64,000 nucleotides of DNA from JACVRW01 sp963728155 (GTDB lineage: Bacteria > Actinomycetota > Thermoleophilia > Solirubrobacterales > Thermoleophilaceae): contig CAVSJF010000006.1 of NCBI GenBank assembly GCA_963728155.1, positions 248,001 through 312,000 on the forward strand, read 5' to 3'. The number at the start of each line of letters is the position of its first letter. Within the stretch, counting starts at the first letter, position 1. The notes under the pieces are model-generated. The model ran no database searches and was not told the DNA's origin. It saw nothing but the letters and a program-made list of their open reading frames with translations. Both the position numbers and the translations under genes were made by a program. Shown piece after piece: positions 34,913 through 42,274 of the stretch.

Positions 34913-37213
34913 TTAGCGCACTCCTTCTCCGACGACGTCGACGAGACCGGCATCGCGCGCGCACTCCACCGCGCTGCCGCGGCATGAGACGCCGAGCTTT
35001 CGGTAGATGCCGCGCGCGTGGGTCTTGATCGTGTTGGGCGAAACGAACAGGCGCTCGGCGATCTCACGAAACGACAGGTGGCTTGGGAGATAGCCCAGCA
35101 AGCGCAACTCGGCGGCGGTGAGCGACCACTCCGTCTGGGCGATCGAGCCGAGCGCAGCCTCGACGTCACGTTGTGCCTCCCGCAGCCACTCGGCCAGGAC
35201 GCCGTGCTCAGGCTCGCCCGCCATCCGCCGGGCCGCGGGCGCGAGAAGTTCCCGGGCGCCGGACGGGCCGCTCACCTTCAACGCGGCCCGCGCCAGCAGG
35301 ATGCGGGACTCGATCGCGTACCAGGCGCTCTGGTCGCTCAGCTCACCGAGCAGGTCGAGGGACTGGCGCAGCTCGGCGCGTGCCTCCTCCACCTGACCAC
35401 GCTCCGCTCGCACCGCCGCCGAAACGGCGAAAACGAGAGCCGTCGACGGGCAGCGGCTCAATCCGCAGCGCTCGACCTGCGCGCGAGCCCGGTCGGCGAA
35501 CGCGGCCGCCTGATCGCGGTCGTGCTCCTCCGCCGTAGCCGTCAGGAGCGCCAGTTGCGCGAGGCAGAGCGCTTGCACCAGGGGCGCGGACACCGCGGAG
35601 CGATGTGCGCCTTCCTGAAGTGAGTCGCGTGCGCGGACCGGATCGCCACCGAGGTGCAGCGCCACCCCATCGAGGAGAAGGCAGAGCGCCTGCCATTCAC
35701 TGCCCTCCTCGAGCAGGGCCCGTCCCAATGACGCATCGATCCCCATCTGCGTCACTCCCTGCCGCCCGATGCCCGCACGCATGATGGCCACGCCGGCCCG
35801 GACCGGGTCGGCGGGCTCGGCGGCGTGGGTGGCCGCGGAGATCCAGCGCTCGGCGTCGTCGAGGTTGCCCGTGGCGAGACAGCCCGCCGCGCTCACGAGC
35901 GCGAGGAAGGGCTGGCTGCGGATCTCGGCGTCGGTGAAGCGGCCCAGCCAGCCCTGGGTCAGCTCGCCGTGCCCTCGTGCCAGGTCGCCCAACGCGCTCT
36001 CCCACAACAGCCGGCCGGCACGCTGCACGTCGTGAGCCTTGATGGCGTGACCGATTGCGCCGTGCGTGTCCCCGTGGACTTCGCACCATTGGCTTGCCTG
36101 TGCATGAAGGTCTGTAGACCGGCCCGGTTCGAAGCGGTCGAGCTCGGCCCGGAGGACGCCGGCGAAGAGCTCGTGGTAGCGGTAGGAGGTGTCGCTGCGA
36201 TCGCTCGGCGTAAGCAGCACGTTCGAGTGAGCCAGCCGCTCGAGCATGTCCGCTGAGCCGTGGGCGTCGAGCACGGCGTCACAGAATGGCCCCGAAAGGG
36301 TGTCCAGAACCGAGGTCCTCGTCAGGAACTGGAGCTGCTCGGCCGGGAGCCCGGCGAGCAACTCCTCGCGGATGTACTGGGTCACCGCGCGGTCGTCGGT
36401 GGCGAAGTCATCGAGGTCGGCAGAGCTCCCATCCCCCGCGCCCAGGGACAGGGCGGCGAGCGACAGCCCGGCGGGCCACCCCTCCGTGCGGCGCACGAGC
36501 TCGATGACCTGTTCAGGTGAGAGGTCGAGGCCGGCCATCTGAAGCAGGGCCGATGCCTCGGACCTCGTCATGGCGAGGTGCTCGGCGTGGAGCTCGAGGG
36601 AGCTTCCCTGGACGCGCAGGCGCCCGACGGACAGCGCCGAGTCGCTGCGGCCCGCCAGCACGAGCTGAGAGCCCGGGAGCAGGGCCCGACCGATGGGGAA
36701 GAGCCACTCGTGCGCGACAGCTCTCCCGAGGACATGGACATCGTCGAGGGCAAGCACGCAGGGCAGATCCCTGCTCTTGAGCGTGCGCGCGAGGCGTCGC
36801 AGGGCTACGGTCGACGCGTCGGACCGCCCGGAGGACAGGGCCTCGAAGACCTCCCAGCCCACCGGCTCGACGGCGTCGAGCGCGAGCGCGATGGCGGAGA
36901 GCAGCGTTATGGGGTCGTTGTCCCCAGCGTCGAGGTTCACCCACGCGAACGGCCGCTCGTCGCGCTCTGCCCACTGCGACATGACGGTCGTCTTCCCATA
37001 GCCGGCCGGAGCGACGAGGAGGGCGATCGGGAGGTCGCGGCCGGCCAAGAGCCGGCCGACGAGCCGCTCTCGGCGCACGCTCCCCGAGAGCGAGGCCATG
37101 GGTTTGCCCTTCAGGTCCAGCAGGCCGGTCTCGATGCCGGTGGGCAGCCCCAACACGCTCGGGGCGAGACGCGACTCGATGCTGCCGAGGGGTGCCGTCA
37201 GGGCATGGGCCAC
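34913..37213 (-). CDS. MalT-like LuxR-family ATP-dependent regulator (LAL/STAND)
   Basis: This large transcription regulator has 766 residues. Walker A is at about residues 67-76 (VAPAGYGKTTV), Walker B-like LPCVLALDDVH lies near 160, then a STAND/winged region and helical TPR-like repeats. The C-terminal LuxR helix-turn-helix at about 700-755 reads LTAAELRLLGYLPSHLSFREIAERLFVSPNTIKTHARGIYRKLGV. The family senses ligands through the central repeats; the inducer is unknown. The GTG at 37213 gives the longest form; ATG 37099 is an alternative. It is divergent from the response regulator cluster. Confidence 0.87.
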   Translation of the reverse strand: MAHALTAPLGSIESRLAPSVLGLPTGIETGLLDLKGKPMASLSGSVRRERLVGRLLAGRDLPIALLVAPAGYGKTTVMSQWAERDERPFAWVNLDAGDNDPITLLSAIALALDAVEPVGWEVFEALSSGRSDASTVALRRLARTLKSRDLPCVLALDDVHVLGRAVAHEWLFPIGRALLPGSQLVLAGRSDSALSVGRLRVQGSSLELHAEHLAMTRSEASALLQMAGLDLSPEQVIELVRRTEGWPAGLSLAALSLGAGDGSSADLDDFATDDRAVTQYIREELLAGLPAEQLQFLTRTSVLDTLSGPFCDAVLDAHGSADMLERLAHSNVLLTPSDRSDTSYRYHELFAGVLRAELDRFEPGRSTDLHAQASQWCEVHGDTHGAIGHAIKAHDVQRAGRLLWESALGDLARGHGELTQGWLGRFTDAEIRSQPFLALVSAAGCLATGNLDDAERWISAATHAAEPADPVRAGVAIMRAGIGRQGVTQMGIDASLGRALLEEGSEWQALCLLLDGVALHLGGDPVRARDSLQEGAHRSAVSAPLVQALCLAQLALLTATAEEHDRDQAAAFADRARAQVERCGLSRCPSTALVFAVSAAVRAERGQVEEARAELRQSLDLLGELSDQSAWYAIESRILLARAALKVSGPSGARELLAPAARRMAGEPEHGVLAEWLREAQRDVEAALGSIAQTEWSLTAAELRLLGYLPSHLSFREIAERLFVSPNTIKTHARGIYRKLGVSCRGSAVECARDAGLVDVVGEGVR

Positions 37214-37368
37214 AGCGGCGAAGCCTGTCAGTGGCCGGTGCGCCGGACAACCGCGCCCGCCTGCGTGTGCTGGTGCGGCCCACTTCCTCTCACGGTGCGG
37301 TTATCGCCTGCCCCACCCGCAGGGGCGCTTCCTTGCGCGGCGCCGGGCGTGTCCGGAAGATCGCCGCC

Positions 37369-37767
37369 ATGGGGCGATCCCTCACTCAAGAACGGGTGGG
37401 AGTGCTCGCGGTCGACGATCAGCCGGTCTTTCTGGCTGTTGCCCGAGAGGTGGTGGACGCCACCGAAGGCTTCCAGTGGGTCGGCGACGCGGCATCCGGC
37501 GAGGCGGCCATCGACGCCGTCGAGGAGCTCGAGCCGGCCCTCGTGCTGCTCGACGTGCAGATGCCGGGCATAGACGGCATCGAGACCGCCAGACGAATCT
37601 GCGCAACCCATCCCGAGGTGGTTGTGGTGCTCATCTCCGTGGACCAGGGGGTCCCCTGGCGGCCCGCGGCAGAGGCATCGGGGGCGGTCGCTCTCGTACG
37701 CAAGCAGGATCTGGGTCCGGCGATGCTCAGGGACCTCTGGCTGACCCACCACGGCCCGAGCCCCTAA
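37369..37767 (+). CDS. Single-domain response regulator (REC only)
   Basis: This 132-residue receiver keeps AVDDQ, the phospho-acceptor LLDVQMPGIDG, the switch Ser in LISVDQG and the Lys in VRKQD. No DNA-binding domain follows. It sits just upstream of two LuxR-type response regulators and 156 bases from the divergent MalT-like gene, so it may be a phosphate sink or partner in that circuit. Confidence 0.85.
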   Translation: MGRSLTQERVGVLAVDDQPVFLAVAREVVDATEGFQWVGDAASGEAAIDAVEELEPALVLLDVQMPGIDGIETARRICATHPEVVVVLISVDQGVPWRPAAEASGAVALVRKQDLGPAMLRDLWLTHHGPSP

Positions 37768-37774
37768 GCGCCCG

Positions 37775-37786
37775 GGATATGGTCGT
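37775..37786 (+). promoter_or_regulatory. Leaderless promoter -10 region (TATGGT)
   Basis: TATGGT at 37778-37783 ends seven bases before the ATG at 37791, matching TANNNT of actinobacterial leaderless promoters. The 12-base string GGATATGGTCGT recurs before the next gene at 38462-38473. Confidence 0.6.
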
Positions 37787-37790
37787 TCGC

Positions 37791-38453
37791 ATGACCAGGG
37801 TGATCCTCGCGGACGACAGCTTCGTCTTCCGGGAAGGGCTTCGCGAGCTCTTGGCCACGCGCACCGCAGTCGAGGTCATCGACACCTGCGACAGCCTCGA
37901 CGCACTGCTCGTAGCGGTGGACGCGAAGCGTCCGGACGTGGTGATCACCGACATCCGCATGCCGCCCACGAACAGCGACGAAGGCATCCAGGCGGCGGCT
38001 CGGCTGCGGGTGTCACATCCTCAGATCGGCGTGGTGGTGCTGAGTCAGTACTCGCATGCCGGATATGCGCTGGCGTTGCTGGAATCCGGCTCCGATGGCC
38101 GGGCCTACCTCCTCAAGGAACGCGTACATGAGATCGCCGGGCTGACCTCCGCGATCGACGCGGTGCGTCAGGGCGGGTCGGTGATCGACCCCAAGATCGT
38201 CGAGGTCCTCGTTGAAGCGAGGTCCCGCGCCGACAGCGGGCCGCTGGGAGAGCTCAGCGACCGCGAACGCAGCGTATTGGCGAAGATCGCGCAGGGCAAG
38301 AGCAACGTTGCGATCGCCCGGGAGCTCGAGTTCTCCCAGCGGGCGGTGGAGAAGCACACTCATGCGATCTTCACGAAGTTGGAGCTGGGCAACGCGGCGG
38401 ACGTGAGCAAGCGCGTCACCGCGGCACTTCTGTTCTTGGCGGAAGAAGAATAG
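37791..38453 (+). CDS. LuxR/NarL-family response regulator, copy 1
   Basis: This 220-residue response regulator has an N-terminal receiver (ILADDSFVFREGL, phospho-acceptor in VVITDIRMPPTNSDEGI, Lys in LLKERVHE). The C-terminal LuxR helix-turn-helix contains LSDRERSVLAKIAQGKSNVAIARELEFSQRAVEKHTHAIFTKL. It is a close paralogue of the next gene, evidently from a tandem duplication that carried the promoter along. It lacks a cognate kinase in its operon; the kinase at 28870-30822 is the nearest NarL-type candidate. Confidence 0.9.
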   Translation: MTRVILADDSFVFREGLRELLATRTAVEVIDTCDSLDALLVAVDAKRPDVVITDIRMPPTNSDEGIQAAARLRVSHPQIGVVVLSQYSHAGYALALLESGSDGRAYLLKERVHEIAGLTSAIDAVRQGGSVIDPKIVEVLVEARSRADSGPLGELSDRERSVLAKIAQGKSNVAIARELEFSQRAVEKHTHAIFTKLELGNAADVSKRVTAALLFLAEEE

Positions 38454-38461
38454 GTCGTTGC

Positions 38462-38473
38462 GGATATGGTCGT
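38462..38473 (+). promoter_or_regulatory. Leaderless promoter -10 region (TATGGT), duplicate
   Basis: TATGGT at 38465-38470 ends six bases before the GTG at 38477. The surrounding GGATATGGTCGT is identical to that before the paralogous gene at 37791. Confidence 0.6.
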
Positions 38474-38476
38474 CCT

Positions 38477-39145
38477 GTGGCTATCCGCGTTGTCGTGGCC
38501 GAGGACAGCCTCATCCTGCGCGAGGGAGTACAGCGACTACTCGCCGGCTCACCGAGCGTCGAGGTCGTCGCGGCCTACGGAGATCTCGATGCTCTGCTCG
38601 CGGCGGTAGAGGAGGATCGGCCCGACGTCGTGCTGACCGACATCAGGATGCCGCCGTCGAACACCGACGAGGGCATTCGTCTCGCCGCCAACCTGCGCCA
38701 GACCCTTCCTTCTACCGGCGTCGTCGTGCTCAGCCAGTACGCCGAGCCCCCGTACGTCCTGGCGCTGCTGGAGCATGGCTCGGATCGCCGGGGCTACCTG
38801 CTCAAGGAGCGGATCCACGAGCGCGGGCAGCTGGTGTCGGCCATCGACACCGTCGCGCGCGGCGGCTCCGTGATCGATCCCAAGATCGTCGAGCTGCTCG
38901 TGGACAGCAAGGCCCGCATCGAGCAATCGCCGCTGGCCGAGCTCACGCCGCGAGAGCGCGAGGTGCTCGCCGAGATGGCCGAGGGCAAGAGCAACGCCGC
39001 CATCGCTGAATCACTCGTGCTGACCAAGCCGGCGGTCGAGAAGCACGTGAACGCGATCTTCCTGAAGCTCGGCCTGGCCGGGTCGGAGAACGTCTCGAAG
39101 CGCGTGAAGGCCACCCTCATGTTCCTGGCCGACATTTCACCCTGA
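38477..39145 (+). CDS. LuxR/NarL-family response regulator, copy 2
   Basis: This 222-residue paralogue of the preceding gene starts with GTG at 38477. The receiver has VVAEDSLILREGV, VVLTDIRMPPSNTDEGI as phospho-acceptor region, and LLKERIHERGQL. The LuxR helix-turn-helix reads LTPREREVLAEMAEGKSNAAIAESLVLTKPAVEKHVNAIF. Both copies share the unusual DIRMPPxNxDEGI loop. Separate leaderless promoters suggest that the two are expressed independently rather than as one operon. Confidence 0.9.
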   Translation: MAIRVVVAEDSLILREGVQRLLAGSPSVEVVAAYGDLDALLAAVEEDRPDVVLTDIRMPPSNTDEGIRLAANLRQTLPSTGVVVLSQYAEPPYVLALLEHGSDRRGYLLKERIHERGQLVSAIDTVARGGSVIDPKIVELLVDSKARIEQSPLAELTPREREVLAEMAEGKSNAAIAESLVLTKPAVEKHVNAIFLKLGLAGSENVSKRVKATLMFLADISP

Positions 39146-39175
39146 AAGGATGATGCGGGCAGGGCGCGGCACTTC

Positions 39176-39181
39176 TACCTT
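39176..39181 (+). promoter_or_regulatory. Leaderless promoter -10 box (TACCTT)
   Basis: TACCTT ends six bases before the ATG at 39188, and no ribosome binding site is present. Confidence 0.5.
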
Positions 39182-39187
39182 CGCCCG

Positions 39188-39634
39188 ATGGAAGCGCAAA
39201 ATGAGGAACTGGGGCCCATCGACATCGTCGTGATCGCCTACCCGGCGGACGCCCCGATGACAGGAGAGGCCATACCGCTGATGATGGACCTCGTCGACCG
39301 CGGGATCATCCGTGTGCTCGACGCCAGGTTCGTCATGAAGAACGAGGATGGGACGTTCTCCGGGTTCGAGGCCACAGACCTCGACGGCGACACGGTGGGC
39401 GACTTCACGGCCTTCGAGGGCGCCTCTTCGGGCTTGCTCGGGGACGACGACGTCTCTACCGCGGCCGAGGCGATCGAACCGGGGAGCGCCGCCGTGATGA
39501 TCGTCTATGAGAATCGCTGGGCGGCACCGTTCGCCGCCGCGGTGCGACGCAACGGCGGCGTGATGGTCGACAACCAGCGCATCTCCGTCGAAGACCTGAT
39601 GCGCGCCCTCGACGCCGTCGAAGCGACGGCCTGA
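39188..39634 (+). CDS. DUF6325-family protein, second copy
   Basis: This 148-residue soluble protein is paralogous to the gene at 20684-21163: LGPIDIVVIAYPADAP, then RGIIRVLDARFVMKNEDG, an acidic middle and SAAVMIVYENRWAAPFAAAVRRNGG. The function is unknown. It is followed 17 bases later by a SHOCT-domain gene, a pairing that I recall being frequent for DUF6325. Its own leaderless promoter separates it from the response regulators. Confidence 0.77.
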   Translation: MEAQNEELGPIDIVVIAYPADAPMTGEAIPLMMDLVDRGIIRVLDARFVMKNEDGTFSGFEATDLDGDTVGDFTAFEGASSGLLGDDDVSTAAEAIEPGSAAVMIVYENRWAAPFAAAVRRNGGVMVDNQRISVEDLMRALDAVEATA

Positions 39635-39651
39635 CCTACGAAAGGACCACC

Positions 39652-39930
39652 ATGCCAGGATTGCTCCGAGGCGTCGCCCGCACCGCTGTCATAGCCGGCA
39701 CCGCAACATCTGTCTCAAATCGCGTGAGCCGGCGCCAGGGTCGACGCTGGGCCGCGCAGGAGGAGCCCGCGCCCCAGCAGCAGCAGTACGCCGCCCCACC
39801 CCCGCCGGCACAACCGGCCGGCGGAGAGGACCGGATCAAGAAGCTCAAGGACCTGGGTGACCTGCGGGCTCAGGGGGTGCTGACCGAGGAGGAGTTCGCG
39901 GCTGAGAAGGCGCGCATCCTCGGAGCCTGA
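39652..39930 (+). CDS. Small SHOCT-domain protein
   Basis: This 92-residue protein has a small, probably membrane-interacting N-terminus (MPGLLRGVARTAVIAGTATSV) and a Gln/Pro-rich linker (QQQQYAAPPPPAQPAGG). The C-terminal SHOCT motif (DRIKKLKDLGDLRAQGVLTEEEFAAEKARIL) is a short oligomerisation helix-hairpin. A GAAAGGA ribosome binding site precedes the ATG. It is co-transcribed with DUF6325. Confidence 0.82.
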   Translation: MPGLLRGVARTAVIAGTATSVSNRVSRRQGRRWAAQEEPAPQQQQYAAPPPPAQPAGGEDRIKKLKDLGDLRAQGVLTEEEFAAEKARILGA

Positions 39931-39945
39931 CCGTCGAGCTGGTGC

Positions 39946-42252
39946 TTAAGCCGGCACCTCGAGCGTCAGGTCGCGGAACGGCTCTGCGCCGGGCTCGCAC
40001 GCCTCCAGGTCGAACAGCGCCGCGCAGCGGGGGCAGAAGTAGCGCCGCGCCACGAACCCGGTGTCGAGGAAGGTCTTCGGTTCGATGAAGTGCTCGTTGG
40101 TCCGCGGGAGCTCGACCTCCTCGAAGCGCGAGCGTGTCTTGTAGTTCTCGCTCGCGTCGCACACGATCCCCCGGCACTGCGTGCAGAAGCAGACCCGGCG
40201 GCCGCTGTGCTCCGCCACGCCGAGGTTGAGCAGCACCCGCGTGAACGGGTCGGCCTCCGGCACCTCGCCCCCCTCCGGCTCGGAGCCGTCGAAGATCGGC
40301 AAGCGCGTCCGCGCCTCGCGCCGCTCGCGGCGAGCCGCCTCGGTCGCCTCGGCATCCACGCGCCACTCGTACGGGCCGGACTGGGTGACCGCGACTGCGT
40401 AGTGCTCGTGGGCCGCCTCGGGCGTCGTGCTCGTTTCGGACACGTCACGCGCCACCGCTTCGGGATCGCGGTCCAGCGGATCGCCGAGGCCGGTCCCGCC
40501 CGTGTAGACGAGCTCGTAGATGTCGTCGGGCGCCTGGAAGAAGTCGCGCGCCTTCGTCGGGATCAGCTCGATCTCGCCGCCCGCGTCCTCGAAGGTCGTG
40601 GGGATCGCGCCGTCGCGCATCATCTGCCGCACGCCCGTGTCGCGCGCCAGCCGGATGCGGTTCGGAGCGCCCGGATTGGCGCCGGCCACACCTGTGGTGG
40701 CGCACGACTCCTGCGCGCTGGAGGTGAGCGAGTGGTTGATGCCCTCGTTCCCGTGCGCGATGAAGCGCGTGACGACCGTGTTGCCGCCGCGGTACTGCCC
40801 CGCGCCGCCGGAGTTGGGCAGCTCCTCGCGCGACAGGTAGAGCATCGGGTAGAACAGCTCGTTCTCCTCGGCGTTGGCGCCGGAGCTCTTGGGATCCCAC
40901 GTATGGCCGCCGCTGTCGACCCCGTCGGAATGGCGACGCGCGCCGGTGCCGCCGATCATCGGCTCGAGCAGCGAGCTCCCGAAGTACTCGCCGTCGCGGG
41001 TCTGGCCCTCGACCGAGACGAGCGGCCACTGGCTGACCGAGCCCCAGCAGAGCATCTCCTCCTCGAGCTCGGGGGCCGTGAGCAGCATCCGGTTGAGCGC
41101 CTGCGTCGACTGCTTCATCGTCAGGTGCACGGCGGTCGCCGGCCCCGAGCTCGTCGGGGCGGGCCAGGTCGCGCATGTGATCGTCCCCGGGGTGGGGTCG
41201 AAGCTGACGTGTCTCAGTCCTCCACCGATCGCGAAGTGCTGGTCGTAGGTGAGCAGCGGGATGATCCCGGCGGTGATGGCGCCCTTCCACCCGACGAAGC
41301 TCGTGTTCAGCGCTCCGGCGGCCTCGCCCGTACCGGCGTTCGAGAAGATCAGCTCATCGTCCTTCTTGGTGATGTTGAGCTGTACCGGATGGACTCCCCG
41401 GTCGCCGACGGACGCGCTCTCTTGGTAGACGAGCTCGCTCCACGTCCCGTTCGGGATCTGGCGCAGCTTGTCGACGAAGCCCCGCTCGCCGTCGTCGATG
41501 ATCTTTCGCATGACGGCCTTTGTCGTCGGCGCGCCGTACCGGTCGATCATGCCGAGGACCCGCGAGCGGGCGACGTTGATGCCCGACAGCTGCGAGCGCA
41601 GGTCGAGCGCCACCATGTGCGGCATCCGCGAGCGGCGCGCGAACATGTGCTCGACATCCGGACGAACCTCCCCCGCGTCGACGATCTTGATCGGAGGACA
41701 CGGGTTGGGCTCGACGAAGACGCTGGTCGCGTCGGGGCAGAACGACCCCGGGGTCGTCCCCCCGAGGTCGAAGTGGTGTAGCGAGTTGGTGACCCAGCAG
41801 AAGACCGTGCCGTCGACCATCACCGGGCTGAACATGCAGACGTCCTGCTGGTGATTGGTGCCGATCCACGGGTCGTTGTTCATGAAGACGTCGCCGTCAC
41901 GGATCCCCATCGTCGGCGCCCGGTACTCGCAGGTCCACTTGATCGCCGAGTCCGCCGCGGCGTTCAGATGCTGGAGGTAGGGGGCGAAGTAGACGTACTC
42001 GGCCTCCTCGGTCAGGATCGCGCAGTTCAGGTCGTGGACGATCGCCGCGACCGGTGACGGCGAGGTGGTGATGATCGCCAGGCTGTGCTCCTCGTTGACG
42101 TTCCACAGCGCGTGGCGAATCACCTCGAAGGTGATCGGGTCGAGCTCCTCGGACGTGTCGGTGTGGGTCTCGACGAATCGGTCGACGCGGTAGTCGACGG
42201 CGGGCAGGTACGGAAGCACGCTTCCGTCCCACCTTCCGTTGGTGTCGGCCAT
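39946..42252 (-). CDS. hyuB: HyuB/acetone-carboxylase-alpha-like subunit with fused C-terminal zinc-ribbon domain
   Basis: This protein has 768 residues. Residues 35-600 are a hydantoinase B/oxoprolinase/acetone carboxylase alpha domain: LDPITFEVIRHALWNVNEEHS, GDVFMNNDPWIGTNHQQDV, the FSNAGTG and GGTGLGDPLDRDPEAV segments. A charged linker follows. Then, at about 685-768, CxCxxC (Cys 688/690/693), SENYKTRS, ARRYFCPRCAALFDLEA (Cys 740/743) resembles the small zinc-containing gamma subunit of acetone carboxylase. The fusion suggests an ATP-dependent ketone carboxylase rather than a simple hydantoinase; this is inference. It lies 22 bases downstream of hyuA with an AGGAG site. Confidence 0.85.
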   Translation of the reverse strand: MADTNGRWDGSVLPYLPAVDYRVDRFVETHTDTSEELDPITFEVIRHALWNVNEEHSLAIITTSPSPVAAIVHDLNCAILTEEAEYVYFAPYLQHLNAAADSAIKWTCEYRAPTMGIRDGDVFMNNDPWIGTNHQQDVCMFSPVMVDGTVFCWVTNSLHHFDLGGTTPGSFCPDATSVFVEPNPCPPIKIVDAGEVRPDVEHMFARRSRMPHMVALDLRSQLSGINVARSRVLGMIDRYGAPTTKAVMRKIIDDGERGFVDKLRQIPNGTWSELVYQESASVGDRGVHPVQLNITKKDDELIFSNAGTGEAAGALNTSFVGWKGAITAGIIPLLTYDQHFAIGGGLRHVSFDPTPGTITCATWPAPTSSGPATAVHLTMKQSTQALNRMLLTAPELEEEMLCWGSVSQWPLVSVEGQTRDGEYFGSSLLEPMIGGTGARRHSDGVDSGGHTWDPKSSGANAEENELFYPMLYLSREELPNSGGAGQYRGGNTVVTRFIAHGNEGINHSLTSSAQESCATTGVAGANPGAPNRIRLARDTGVRQMMRDGAIPTTFEDAGGEIELIPTKARDFFQAPDDIYELVYTGGTGLGDPLDRDPEAVARDVSETSTTPEAAHEHYAVAVTQSGPYEWRVDAEATEAARRERREARTRLPIFDGSEPEGGEVPEADPFTRVLLNLGVAEHSGRRVCFCTQCRGIVCDASENYKTRSRFEEVELPRTNEHFIEPKTFLDTGFVARRYFCPRCAALFDLEACEPGAEPFRDLTLEVPA

Positions 42253-42274
42253 GACTCTCCTCTCTCCCCGGGCG

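Noticed and set aside
40090..41781. 563-codon open frame opposite hyuB
   Set aside because: Antisense shadow; hyuB domain motifs run continuously through the region.
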